Positions 8,160 to 16,808 of a stretch of 64,000 nt of DNA are shown here, in pieces (within the stretch, counting starts at the first letter, position 1; each line of letters starts with the position of its first letter). The notes beneath the pieces were generated by a model, which was given only the letters and a program-made list of their open reading frames with translations, searched no databases and had not been told where the DNA came from. This DNA is from a bacterium ADurb.Bin236 (GTDB lineage Bacteria; UBP15; UBA6099): assembly GCA_002069885.1 (NCBI GenBank), contig MWCD01000012.1, positions 1-64,000 on the forward strand. The letters run 5' to 3'. The position numbers were made by a program, and so were the translations under genes.

Positions 8160-9449
8160 TCACTTATTATCGACTGAATGTTTGTAATTGACAAGTCCTG
8201 TAATCAATTTCGGGAAAAAATAAGTGGATTTCTGCGGCATTACCTGATGCGCGCGGGCCACCTTTTCCAGCGCGTCTATTCCGACCGGGGAGAGGTAAAC
8301 CGCTATGTCCTGTTCGCCGGACTCCACCGCCGCGCAAACCTTCGTCGGGTCTATCTCGTAACTGATATGGTTAAGCAAGTCCTCATTCGACTCAACGAGG
8401 GCGTGTATCACCATCTCCTGACATATCGTTACATTCAAATTTCTCAGTGTTTCGTGCGTGTTTTGTATTTCGGAATTCGCCGCCACCGCCTTCGCTTTCG
8501 GTTCCAGACAATAGAAATTCCGCCCCATCTGCACGCTTATCGCGCAGGATTTTCTATCCCCGTTGATGAGACAATCGGAATCTTCGCGGTTTATCGCTTT
8601 TATGTCAAACCCTTCGGAAAGCTTGTCAAGAACCTTCTTTTCGTCGAAACCGGGCAGGTTGCGCAACATCCTGTGCGCGGCAAGTATGGAAAGCCCCTCG
8701 TCCTGCGCGCTCACAAGATACATCAGCACATAATTATGAGGCCCGTCCGCCCCTTCCGCTCCCAACTCGGCGTTCTTCATCTTGGAGTATTCGAGCGCGG
8801 TTTCGTACCTGTGGTGTCCGTCCGCTATATAGATTTCCCGGCCCTTCATCGCCTCGACGATATTCTCGACCGACTTCTGGTCCGTCACCGTCCACAAAGT
8901 CCGCGTCGCGCCGTCGTCGTGCCTGAAATTCCAGTCCGGCAGCCTGCGGTCAACCACTTCCTTGAGCAGCGACCCCACCTTGTTCTTGGTGTCCGAATAA
9001 AATGAGAACACCGGATTGAATTGAGTCCCGGTGGCCTTCAGCAGCGCCATCCTGTCTTTTTTGTGTTTGGGGAAAGTCTTTTCGTGTGGGAAAACCACCC
9101 CGCCGCCGAACTCTTCCAGCTTCACTACCGCGATGAACCCGCGCCGTATCCGTCTGTATCCTTCCCAGTCGATGAAGTAGTCTTCGACGACATAGACGGC
9201 GGGTTTCGACTCGACGACCATCACGCCGTCCCGCTCCCAGCTTTCGAGCAGGGCCGCCGCCGCCGCGTACTTGCCCTCTCCCTCGTCCTTTGAATAGTCC
9301 ACCCTGACGATGTTGAACTCGCTGCGAGCGTAAAGTTCCTCTCGCTCCTCAGGCGTTATCACGTCGTACGGGGGCGCGACCAGCGAATATATGCCGCCGA
9401 CCTTCGGCCTGTGATATCTGAGCGCCCTGAAAGGTTTGATGTCTGCCAT
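8160..9449 (-). CDS. DUF1015 family protein
   Basis: A 429-residue soluble protein of the DUF1015 family. Characteristic blocks are MADIKPFRALRYHRP, VAPPYDVITPEEREEL near the N-terminus and YIADGHHRYETALEY in the middle. The longer open frame begins with TTG inside trpS. I prefer the ATG at 9449 because homologous proteins begin with this IKPF block and the upstream residues are the end of trpS in another frame. The family function is not established. It is probably co-transcribed with trpS, 37 bp upstream. Confidence 0.85.
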   Translation of the reverse strand: MADIKPFRALRYHRPKVGGIYSLVAPPYDVITPEEREELYARSEFNIVRVDYSKDEGEGKYAAAAALLESWERDGVMVVESKPAVYVVEDYFIDWEGYRRIRRGFIAVVKLEEFGGGVVFPHEKTFPKHKKDRMALLKATGTQFNPVFSFYSDTKNKVGSLLKEVVDRRLPDWNFRHDDGATRTLWTVTDQKSVENIVEAMKGREIYIADGHHRYETALEYSKMKNAELGAEGADGPHNYVLMYLVSAQDEGLSILAAHRMLRNLPGFDEKKVLDKLSEGFDIKAINREDSDCLINGDRKSCAISVQMGRNFYCLEPKAKAVAANSEIQNTHETLRNLNVTICQEMVIHALVESNEDLLNHISYEIDPTKVCAAVESGEQDIAVYLSPVGIDALEKVARAHQVMPQKSTYFFPKLITGLVNYKHSVDNK

Positions 9450-9486
9450 TGGATGCTGAAACTCCGTTCCCGATAAACTCGATAAA

Positions 9487-10479
9487 TTAGATTTGCCCGC
9501 CAAGCCCCATCAGGCTCTTGGTCTCATCGACGGTTTTGCGGGCGATCGCCCTGCATTTCTCCGCCGCCGCCATCAGGCTGTCGCGGACATATTCAGGTTT
9601 CTTTTCCAGTTCCGCGCGCCGCTCCCTTATGGGGGCGACGACTTTCTCAAGGTTTGCCGCCAGAATCTTCTTGCAGTCGATACAGCCGATTCCGGCGGTG
9701 GTGCAGCCCTGCCTTATTTCCGCCAGTTGTTCGTCTCCGGTTACAAGTTCGTGGTAGCTGTAGATGTTGCATTTGAAGGGGTCTCCGGGGTCGGAGCGGC
9801 GCTGCCGGGCCTCGTCCGTTTTCGCCGGGCGCAGCTTTTCCCACACCGCCTCCGCCGGCTCCGTCAGCCCGATGAAATTGTTCATGCTCTTGCTCATCTT
9901 GCCGACTCCGTCCAGCCCCATCACCCTCTTGCCCCGCCCGATTATCGTCTTCGGCTCGGCGAAATACTGTCCGAACTTCGTGTTGAACCTGCGCGCCACT
10001 TCCCGCGTGAACTCAAGGTGCTGCGCTTGGTCCTCTCCCACCGGAACAGCGTCCGCCCGGTAGATAAGTATGTCCGCCGCCTGCAGTATCGGATAGTTCA
10101 ACAGGCCCGCGCTGATATTTTCCCAGCCGTGCTGCTGGCGCTTGTCCTTGAACTGCGTCATCCGGAACAGCTCGCCGAGCGGAGTTGCGCAGTTTAGCAG
10201 CCAGCAAAGCTCGGTGTGTTCCGGCACATGGCTCTGCACGAACAACGTGCAGCGTTCCGGGTCCAGCCCGGCGGCCATATTGTCCAGCGCCGCCTCCCGT
10301 ATCCGCCCCGGCAGCAACGCCGCGTCATACGGCGCGGTTATCGCGTGGTAGTCCACTATCGAAAAGAAACACTCGTACTCGTCCAGCAGTTTCACCCAGT
10401 TCTCTATGGCCCCGAAATAGTTTCCGAGATGTATCGTGCCGCTTGGCTGTATGCCGCTGAGAATTCGTTTTTTGCTCAT
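9487..10479 (-). CDS. trpS: Tryptophanyl-tRNA synthetase
   Basis: Class I aminoacyl-tRNA synthetase charging tRNA-Trp. The 330-residue protein opens with KKRILSGIQPSGTIHLGNYFGA, where TIHLGN is the HIGH-type ATP motif, and has DGVGKMSKSMNNFI near residue 195 as the KMSKS loop. Length is normal for the bacterial enzyme. A CxxCK pattern (GCIDCKKIL) occurs in the C-terminal part. It lies 33 bp after ribH in the same operon, with no T-box-like leader visible. Confidence 0.96.
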   Translation of the reverse strand: MSKKRILSGIQPSGTIHLGNYFGAIENWVKLLDEYECFFSIVDYHAITAPYDAALLPGRIREAALDNMAAGLDPERCTLFVQSHVPEHTELCWLLNCATPLGELFRMTQFKDKRQQHGWENISAGLLNYPILQAADILIYRADAVPVGEDQAQHLEFTREVARRFNTKFGQYFAEPKTIIGRGKRVMGLDGVGKMSKSMNNFIGLTEPAEAVWEKLRPAKTDEARQRRSDPGDPFKCNIYSYHELVTGDEQLAEIRQGCTTAGIGCIDCKKILAANLEKVVAPIRERRAELEKKPEYVRDSLMAAAEKCRAIARKTVDETKSLMGLGGQI

Positions 10480-10512
10480 TGTCGCCTACTTCTCCGAGGT
10501 GGATTGCGCCGC

Positions 10513-10977
10513 TCACATCGACCGCATCAGGTTTGCCATCTCTATAGCCGAGCACGCCGCGTCGAAGCCCTTGTTGCCCGCCTTCGTTCCGGCGCGCTCC
10601 ACCGCCTGATCTATCGTGTCGGCAGTGATGATTCCGTAGATGACCGGAACGCCCGTCTGCAGCGTAACCGTGCTCACTCCGCGCGTCACCGAATTGCACA
10701 CGTGCTCGAAGTGCGGCGTGCCGCCCCGGATTACCGCCGCGAGGCATATCAGCGCGTCGTACTTCTTGCTCAGCGCCATCCGCTGCGCCACCACCGGTAT
10801 CTCCATCGCCCCCGGAACCCACGCCACGTCTATGTCGTCCGCGTTCGCCCCGTGCCTGATCAGCCCGTCCATCGCCCCTTCCAGCAGCCTCGTCGTGATG
10901 AAATCGTTGAACCTCCCGATTGCCACCCCGAACTTCAACCCGGATGCCGTCAGTTTTCCTTCAAAATTGTTCGCCAT
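10513..10977 (-). CDS. ribH: 6,7-dimethyl-8-ribityllumazine synthase
   Basis: Condenses the RibA-pathway pyrimidine with dihydroxybutanone phosphate, the penultimate step of riboflavin synthesis; members assemble into pentamers or capsids. The 154-residue product has [18 protein letters not shown], the substrate-binding [14 protein letters not shown], and the catalytic histidine region [22 protein letters not shown] lies 7 bases before the ATG. It sits 21 bp after ribBA, so both enzymes supplying its substrates are made from the same message. Confidence 0.96.
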   Translation of the reverse strand: MANNFEGKLTASGLKFGVAIGRFNDFITTRLLEGAMDGLIRHGANADDIDVAWVPGAMEIPVVAQRMALSKKYDALICLAAVIRGGTPHFEHVCNSVTRGVSTVTLQTGVPVIYGIITADTIDQAVERAGTKAGNKGFDAACSAIEMANLMRSM

Positions 10978-10998
10978 TTCGTTTCTCCTTCCCGGTCG

Positions 10999-12207
10999 TT
11001 AAATGTCGAGCAGATGTCCCATCCGCTCTTTCTTCGTCTTGAGATAACCCTTGCTCTGCTCCGTCGGCTCCACCTCTATCGGCAGCCGCTCCACTATCTT
11101 TATCCCGTAACCCTCTAGACCGACAACCTTCTTCGGGTTGTTCGTCAGCAGAGCGATTTTCCTTATTCCGAGGTCCGCAAGAATCTGCGCCCCCGTTCCG
11201 TAATCCCTCAAATCAGCCGCAAACCCCAGTTTCTCGTTCGCCTCCACCGTGTCGCAACCGTTGTCCTGCAACTCGTATGCCTTTATCTTGTTTGAAAGGC
11301 CGATGCCCCGGCCCTCCTGCCTCATGTACAACAACACGCCCCGCCCCTTCTCCGCTATCATGTCCAGCGCGCGCTGAAGCTGAACCCCGCAGTCGCAACG
11401 CCTCGAATGAAACACGTCTCCCGTCAAACACTCCGAATGGACGCGCACCATCACCGTCTCTTCATGGTCGAACGGCTCGCCCATCACAAGCGCGATGTGA
11501 TGCTTCTCCTCGCGGGCGGTGTTCTCGTATGCGATGGCGCGGAAATCCCCGAAATCCGTCGGCAGGTTCGCCGCCCCCACCCTCCGCACCAGTTTCTCAT
11601 TTTTGAATCTATAGTCGATAAGGTCTTTTATCTGGAAGATTTTCAGGTCGTGGAGCTTTGCGAACTCCGCAAGTTCCGGCAGCCGCGCCATAGAACCGTC
11701 GTCATTCATAATCTCGCAAATTACGCCCGCCGGAGCCAGACCCGCCATTCGCGCCAAATCCACCGCCGCCTCAGTATGCCCCGCCCTCGCCAGAACCCCG
11801 CCCGGCTTCGCCGCCAACGGGAACAAATGCCCCGGCTTCGCCAAATCCTCCGGCTTCGTCCCCTCGTCTATCAGCGCCTTCACCGTCACCGCCCTGTCCG
11901 CCGCCGATATCCCCGTCGTCGTCCCCTTTGCCGCGTCCACAGACACCGTGAACGCCGTGCTATGCTTCTCCGTGTTGTCCGCCACCATCAACCGCAACTC
12001 CAAATCCCGGCATCTCTGGTCAGACAACGGCACACACACCAGCCCCCGCGCGTGCTTTATCAGGAAATTTATATGCTCAGCCGTACATTTTTCCGCCGCG
12101 ACAATCAAGTCGCCTTCATTTTCCCGGTCATCATCGTCCACAACAATAACAAACTTGCCGTCCTTTATGTCCTTCACCACTTCTTCAACCGTCGAAAACT
12201 CTACCAT
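10999..12207 (-). CDS. ribBA: Bifunctional DHBP synthase / GTP cyclohydrolase II
   Basis: 402 residues with two fused riboflavin enzymes. The N-terminal half (about 1-200) is dihydroxybutanone-phosphate synthase, with [17 protein letters not shown] and the [13 protein letters not shown] region. The C-terminal half is GTP cyclohydrolase II, with the zinc site [15 protein letters not shown] and the [14 protein letters not shown] active-site block. Together with ribH next door it makes the lumazine precursor; ribD and ribE are not in the window. The start has GGGGAG upstream. A promoter is visible at 12328-12355. No FMN riboswitch consensus was seen in the leader. Confidence 0.96.
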   Translation of the reverse strand: MVEFSTVEEVVKDIKDGKFVIVVDDDDRENEGDLIVAAEKCTAEHINFLIKHARGLVCVPLSDQRCRDLELRLMVADNTEKHSTAFTVSVDAAKGTTTGISAADRAVTVKALIDEGTKPEDLAKPGHLFPLAAKPGGVLARAGHTEAAVDLARMAGLAPAGVICEIMNDDGSMARLPELAEFAKLHDLKIFQIKDLIDYRFKNEKLVRRVGAANLPTDFGDFRAIAYENTAREEKHHIALVMGEPFDHEETVMVRVHSECLTGDVFHSRRCDCGVQLQRALDMIAEKGRGVLLYMRQEGRGIGLSNKIKAYELQDNGCDTVEANEKLGFAADLRDYGTGAQILADLGIRKIALLTNNPKKVVGLEGYGIKIVERLPIEVEPTEQSKGYLKTKKERMGHLLDI

Positions 12208-12327
12208 CGGCCACTCCCCGCTTCCTGCTCATTCATCAAAAAAGCCAATAATGAAGCCGTTTTTACAGCCGCCCGCCGTCTCCGCCCACACATAAACCAG
12301 ACACGGAAAACCGCCATTTAAACGCAA

Positions 12328-12355
12328 ATTATATCATTATTTTTTTCACATTCAA
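12328..12355 (-). promoter_or_regulatory. Sigma-70-type promoter for ribBA
   Basis: On the minus strand TTGAAT, a 16-bp A-rich spacer and a perfect TATAAT lie about 120 bp before the ribBA ATG. No other gene is in position to use it. Confidence 0.6.
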
Positions 12356-12652
12356 TTGATTTCACTATATTCAGTAAATATTTTTTCTATAAAAAATCCA
12401 AAAACAAAAAAACTTACAACACGATAAGAACCCGAATCCAAACAAGCCGAAAAGCCGCCCGGCACATCGCCCCCTGTTCCACCCCCCCCCCAGAATTTTC
12501 CCCTTTGTGCCTTCGTGCCTCCGTAGTTTATATCGCCTCTTTTCCCCCACCTTGCGCGCTCAGTTGCTTTTATGATAATCTCTAAACATGCGCCATTATT
12601 CAGATGACACAAAAAGTTTAGGAAAAGGGGTTTGGCCCGCATTTTTTACCAA

Positions 12653-12814
12653 TGCGGGCAGAAATCGAAGAAAGGGAAGAGATACAAGGCGAATCGAGCG
12701 AGAACGAGGGAGCATACTGTTCCGTATGTGACCGAGTTCGAGTTGATGATTCAACGACATAGATCGCCCTTTATTCGATTTATCGGATTTTCTCTGAAAA
12801 AACCGGGCAGGGAA
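12653..12814. repeat. 165-bp inverted-repeat-bounded element, copy 1
   Basis: Matches 56911-57073 over its length with about 85-90 percent identity by eye. Ends are inverted repeats (GAAATCGAAGAAAGGG at 12661 and CCCTTTATTCGATTT at 12767-12781). CGGGCAG occurs as a direct repeat just outside both ends. It looks like a MITE or a long structured RNA; no protein is encoded. Confidence 0.7.
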
Positions 12815-12896
12815 ACAACCCTTTTTCATAGGGTTTTTCCCCAATCGCCAACGGCGCAAAATCTCTGTTTTTTTATTTATTGAAAGGACACATCCA

Positions 12897-13427
12897 ATGA
12901 GCGAAAACGCGGACGCCATCAAATACCTGCCACTCAGAGCCCAAAAACGAGCCATAAGCGACACCGAAGCGTGGGCCATCCTCCAATCGCCGGACACAAC
13001 ATACGGATTTCTCGGCACGCACGGATTAGCCGCAGAGGACAACATGCCATACGTTATCCCGATGAATTTCGCCGCCGATGCCGACGCCCGCGCAATCTAC
13101 CTTCACACCACCATCGACGCCGCCAGCAAGCGAAACCGCGCCATCGCGGAAAACCCGCGCGCGACATTTGTCGTCGTCGGGCCGGATGCCGCCATGACGA
13201 GCGACGGTTCCGGCCTTGCCTGCAAATTTTCCATGAATTTCACATCCGTGATGGTGTTTGGAACAATCGCGAAAATAGAGACCCCCGCAGAAAAAGCTCG
13301 CGCGCTCAACTTCCTCATGAAACAAAAAGCCCCCGGGCACACAGTATCCGACGTCGCCGAGCCGCACACATACATAACCACCATCTACGCCCTATCCGCA
13401 ACCCACATCTCCGGATCTAGGAAATAA
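12897..13427 (+). CDS. Pyridoxamine 5'-phosphate oxidase-like flavin-binding protein (NimA type)
   Basis: 176 residues with the split-barrel flavin-binding fold pattern: RAISDTEAWAIL, then TTYGFLGTHG, PYVIPMNFAAD, IYLHTT, RNRAIAENPRATFVV and the C-terminal SVMVFGTIAKIE. This is the arrangement of NimA/5-nitroimidazole-reductase-like proteins, which bind FMN or F420 and act on small oxidised compounds. The exact substrate cannot be read. AAAGGA lies about 8 bases before the ATG. It stands alone, divergent from ribBA and 72 bp before the mrr gene. Confidence 0.8.
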   Translation: MSENADAIKYLPLRAQKRAISDTEAWAILQSPDTTYGFLGTHGLAAEDNMPYVIPMNFAADADARAIYLHTTIDAASKRNRAIAENPRATFVVVGPDAAMTSDGSGLACKFSMNFTSVMVFGTIAKIETPAEKARALNFLMKQKAPGHTVSDVAEPHTYITTIYALSATHISGSRK

Positions 13428-13499
13428 ACAAAATAGTAATGAGTTTATTATGGATAATAATTTGCTGAATGATTCTATAATAAGAGGGAGATGGCAATA

Positions 13500-14414
13500 A
13501 TGGCGATACCAGATTTTCAGAGTCTAATGTTACCCATATTAAAACTTTCAGCAGATGGTGAAGAACACTTGATGAAGAACGCCGTTGAAAAACTCGCGGA
13601 CGAATTTAAATTAAGTGAAGAAGAAAGAAAAGTAATGCTACCAAGCAGACGCGCTTTTCTTTTTTATAATCGTGTGGCTTGGGCTAAATATCATCTTTCA
13701 TTAGCTGGATTACTAGAATCTACTTCACGTGGTGTATTTCGCATTACTCAACGAGGAATAGATTCAATTTTAGAGAATCCTAAGAAAATCAATTTGAAAT
13801 ATTTATCAAGATACCCTGAATATGCTGAAGCAAGAAAGAATAACAAAGAAGAAAAACTAGTTTCAAAAGAAATTCAGCTTGACAGATCCGAATCAACACC
13901 AGAAGAATTGCTAGAAGAAGGTTATTTGTCGATTAGGCAATCATTGGCTCAAGATATTCTCGCAAACATTAAGAGATGTTCGCCAAGCTTTTTTGAAAGA
14001 ACAGTGATAGATCTGCTATTAAAAATGGGATATGGCGGGTCAAGAATTGAATCTGGAAAAGCGGTCGGCAAAAGTGGCGATGAGGGCATTGATGGAATTA
14101 TAGATCAAGACAGACTTGGATTAGATAGTATTTATATTCAAGCAAAAAAATGGGATGACAATCCAGTCGGCAGACCAGAGATTATGAAATTCGCTGGAGC
14201 TATTCAAGCAAAAAAGGCAAAAAAAGGAGTTTTTATAACAACTAGCAGATTTACAAAAGAAGCACACGGTTTTGTTGGTGATATCGACAGCAAAATTATT
14301 CTTATTGATGGCGAGAAATTAGCTGAATTAATGATAGATTTCAATGTGGGAGCCTCAACTCAAATTGTTTTTGAAATTAAGAAAATAGATACTGATTATT
14401 TTCTTGAGGAATAG
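13500..14414 (+). CDS. mrr: Mrr-type restriction endonuclease
   Basis: A 304-residue Mrr protein: modification-dependent DNA cleavage in the cytosol. The N-terminal winged-helix region (about 1-100) contains FYNRVAWAKYHLSLAGLLEST and RGVFRITQRG. The C-terminal nuclease has FERTVIDLLLKMGYGG, GKSGDEGIDGII and IYIQAKKW, giving the D-x(n)-QxK catalytic set of the PD-(D/E)XK fold, then GVFITTSRFTKEA. The ATG at 13500 is 9 bases after GAGGGAG; the ATG at 13491 touches that site. Base composition is far more A/T-rich than its neighbours, with many AAA and AGA codons, which indicates recent acquisition. No methylase is adjacent, as is usual for Mrr. Confidence 0.92.
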   Translation: MAIPDFQSLMLPILKLSADGEEHLMKNAVEKLADEFKLSEEERKVMLPSRRAFLFYNRVAWAKYHLSLAGLLESTSRGVFRITQRGIDSILENPKKINLKYLSRYPEYAEARKNNKEEKLVSKEIQLDRSESTPEELLEEGYLSIRQSLAQDILANIKRCSPSFFERTVIDLLLKMGYGGSRIESGKAVGKSGDEGIDGIIDQDRLGLDSIYIQAKKWDDNPVGRPEIMKFAGAIQAKKAKKGVFITTSRFTKEAHGFVGDIDSKIILIDGEKLAELMIDFNVGASTQIVFEIKKIDTDYFLEE

Positions 14415-14995
14415 ATTCGATAGATATATTGAGACCAGATTAAACCGCAGACATTTTGCAAGATTCATTTGACGCGAATTCTGCGGAATAGCTCTTGATG
14501 GCAAAACAGATGTCATGCTCCGAAGACAGGGTTGTTTCATATATCATTATCGTTACTCTAAAACTTCTAAGATTTCTCGCCTCGTTTGAAAATTTTGCGG
14601 AAATCTCGTAATCTCCCGCTCGGCCTCCCCCCGCATCAGCCAAGGCGGATTCGCGATTTGTGAAAATGTGGTTTGCTGCGGCTTGTTAATTAGAATTCCG
14701 GGACGGGCTTATGTGTGGGACGCGCCCCGATTGTCGGTCGCATGGGTGACAAGTTTTTGCAGGGCGGCGGAAAGAGGGCACAGGCAGCACGCGAAGAAGG
14801 CGCGTTGCTTTTGCACCCACAAGCAAAAAACGCTTGAAGGTGGCGCCCGGATGGGTAGGTTTTCATGGCGGGAAAATGATTCAACACCCCCAAAGCAGCG
14901 CATAGGATCAAGCAGCGCATAGGGTCAGGCTGAGACTTTTGACGGTTTTCTGTTTGCTGATAGGCTATTTATGCGTTTGGAGCGAGTGAAAATGG

Positions 14996-15015
14996 GTTCC
15001 CGCTTTCGCGGGAAT
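14996..15015. repeat. Short GC-rich hairpin
   Basis: GTTCCCGC TTTC GCGGGAAT is a 7-8 bp inverted repeat followed by GACGG, a pattern common in dispersed intergenic repeats of many genomes. Confidence 0.45.
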
Positions 15016-15421
15016 GACGGCATGAAAAGAAAAGGGAATGACGGCATAAGAAACTGATCGAATAATGGCAAAGAAGAAAAATGAGGGTAAAAGGAAATAG
15101 AGGAATGAGGGTGGCGGGAATGGGTATTCATGGTGGGCGCGGGAGCCGGGAATGAATTCCCGAAGGGGCAAAGCGACAATGAATTGTCGCACTCCAAAGC
15201 GCGCGGAATGTGGCGCGCGTTATCAGCGCAAATGCATACGAGTAGCGGGTAGGTCTTAATGGAGGGAAAATGATTCGACTCCCCCAAAACGAGTTTGAGG
15301 AGTGGCGCCACAACCCTGTTGTGGGCGCTTGCGAAAACGGGGGGGACTGGCAGCGCGCTTTCCTGCGATGCCTGTACCCTCTTTTCGCTTCTAACCACAC
15401 CGCAGCAAATAGATGATCATC

Positions 15422-15452
15422 CATCGTTGCCAAGGTCTCCTTGGCAACGATG
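15422..15452. repeat. CATCGTTGCCAAGG palindrome, copy 3
   Basis: Perfect 14-bp arms CATCGTTGCCAAGG around a TCT loop, the best-preserved member of the family. It directly abuts the partial 180-bp element. Confidence 0.8.
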
Positions 15453-15454
15453 AT

Positions 15455-15533
15455 AATGCGCCTTGCGCCTCGCATTTCATCCGCTGTGAACAATCGCTCT
15501 TGAATCCCAATGACTGATTCGGGTTTATTTATG
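15455..15533 (-). repeat. 180-bp dispersed element, partial copy 3
   Basis: The minus strand carries CCCGAATCAGTCATTGGGAT, then GAGCGATTGTTCACAGCGGA and TGAAATGCGAGGCGCAAGG. These match the left part of the copies at 22264-22445 and 43925-44113. The match stops where the palindrome begins. Confidence 0.6.
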
Positions 15534-15549
15534 ACCAAGATTGCTCCGA

Positions 15550-15679
15550 AAACCCTTTCCCAACATCTTTTCACATGAGCGCTGCGAAGCGAGGGCGCGA
15601 ACGCGCCCGCTTCGCCGCGCGCATTGAAACGTTTTGAAAGGAATTTTAAGGGAAAACTTTTTCAAAAGTTTTCCCTTAA
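15550..15679 (-). repeat. 3'-end element, class B copy 2
   Basis: Minus-strand hairpin TTAAGGGAAAACTTTT / AAAAGTTTTCCCTTAA beginning about 30 bp after the TPR-gene stop, then AATTCCTTTCAAAACGTTTCA, a long GC-rich hairpin built on GGCGAAGCG, and CATGTGAAAAGATG. Orientation follows the gene it ends. Confidence 0.75.
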
Positions 15680-15708
15680 TCTTTTTCCTTTGCCTTTGCG
15701 GGCGTTGT

Positions 15709-16764
15709 TCAGACAGGCCATTCGTATTTGATTTTATCGAGCGCGGCGGAGGCTTCCTGAGAGTGGTCGCCGTCCGGATCGATGGAGAGGCAGAGTTTAA
15801 ACCTGATGGCGGCTTCAAGTTGCTGACCGGATTCGAGGCATGCGCGGGCGATCCAGAAGTGCGGGTCTGCGTTTTCAGGGTCAAGCTCGGACGCGCGCCG
15901 CCACGCGCTCACCGCCTCGTTCGCCTCGCCGAGCATGTAGTAGGCGTTGCCGAGGTTGAGAAACGTTTCGGGCAATTCCGGGTTGACGTCAGCCGCGTTG
16001 TTGAAGAGGTCGAGCGCGCGGCGGTAGTCTTCGTCTTCGTAATAGATTTCTCCCAGAGCGTTGAGCGCGTCTGCGTTTTCCGGGTCGAACCGGATAGCCA
16101 GATTCAATTCGTCGACGGCGTCCTGAAAAGGCATGTTCGGATGATTGCGGCAAGCGTTGGCGAGGTTGAGGTGGGCGTTTGAGTATCCGGGGACAGCGGC
16201 GAGAGCGCGGCGGAACGCGGCGATTGCGGCGTCCCAGTCCTCGTTGTCCGAGTGGAGCAATCCGATGGCGTTGTGGGCGGGCGCGTGTTCGGGGTCGATC
16301 TCGACCGCCCTTTCGTACATCCGCATCGCCATATCCTGCATATCGTTGTCGTCGTAGAGATTGCCGAGCTCATAAAGTGTTTCAGGGTTGTCGGTTTCGA
16401 TGTCCGCCGCTTTTTTCATAGCGTCGAGCGCGCCGGCGGAGTCGCCGTCCTCGGAGAGGATTTTTCCGAGAAGCTCGAAAGCGGGAGCGAAGGAGGGATG
16501 TTCGGAATTGATGTCGCGCAGCATGGAGACAGCCTTGGCGCGCTGCCCGTCGTTGACATAAAACGAAGCGAGAGCGAATTTGACTGTCGGGGAGCCGGGG
16601 TCGGCGTCGAGCGCTTTCTCGTACATGAACAGCGCCTCGTCGCGCATCTTCAGATACATGTAGCAGCTTCCCAGCAGCCGCATCGCGTCAGCGTCCTTGA
16701 AAGAGCCGCGCAGTTTTTCCTTCGCCTCGCTGATTGTCGCGTCAATATCGTCCTGTCTTGCCAT
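15709..16764 (-). CDS. Tetratricopeptide-repeat protein
   Basis: 351 residues composed almost entirely of 34-residue TPR units, about nine, recognisable from repeats such as ALFMYEKALDADPGSPTVKF, AMRMYERAVEIDPEHAPAHN and ALDLFNNAADVNPELPETFL. No signal peptide or membrane segment is present, so it is probably a cytoplasmic scaffold. GGAGG lies 7 bases upstream of the ATG. It follows plsC after 44 bp on the minus strand and probably ends the tkt-uroD-plsC-TPR transcript, closing at a class B 3'-end element. The binding partner is unknown. Confidence 0.88.
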   Translation of the reverse strand: MARQDDIDATISEAKEKLRGSFKDADAMRLLGSCYMYLKMRDEALFMYEKALDADPGSPTVKFALASFYVNDGQRAKAVSMLRDINSEHPSFAPAFELLGKILSEDGDSAGALDAMKKAADIETDNPETLYELGNLYDDNDMQDMAMRMYERAVEIDPEHAPAHNAIGLLHSDNEDWDAAIAAFRRALAAVPGYSNAHLNLANACRNHPNMPFQDAVDELNLAIRFDPENADALNALGEIYYEDEDYRRALDLFNNAADVNPELPETFLNLGNAYYMLGEANEAVSAWRRASELDPENADPHFWIARACLESGQQLEAAIRFKLCLSIDPDGDHSQEASAALDKIKYEWPV

Positions 16765-16808
16765 AAAGCAACCTCCGCGCGCCTCCGCGCCGTTGTTTTC
16801 GGGATGTC

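Larger units (their letters stand above)
12208..12896. other. Intergenic region with ribBA promoter and a 165-bp element
   Basis: About 690 bp between divergent ribBA and the flavin-binding protein gene. It contains the ribBA promoter (12328-12355), an A/T-rich stretch, and one copy of the large inverted-repeat element (12653-12814) preceded by a strong hairpin GCCCGCAT / ATGCGGGC at 12636-12660. A 96-codon open frame on the minus strand looks non-coding. Confidence 0.65.
14415..15708. other. 1.3-kb gene-free repeat region
   Basis: No frame here has a credible start and composition. It holds an imperfect direct repeat (14848-14893 and 15246-15291, sharing GGGTAGGT and GGGAAAATGATTC), a GTTCCCGCTTTCGCGGGAAT hairpin (14996-15015), the palindrome at 15422-15452, a partial 180-bp element (15455-15533) and a 3'-end element (15550-15679). 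It looks like a sink for small repeats beside the mrr insertion. Confidence 0.6.

Noticed and set aside
12208-12327. FMN riboswitch upstream of ribBA
   Set aside because: None of the conserved RFN blocks (AGGGGC..., CCCGAC, AGCCCGCGA-like) was found.
12352-12642. 96-codon minus-strand frame
   Set aside because: Low-complexity, poly-C/poly-G runs and A/T tracts, no ribosome site, overlaps the ribBA promoter.
14668-15574. Several overlapping frames after mrr
   Set aside because: They cross the direct repeats and hairpins, lack ribosome sites and show no protein-like composition.
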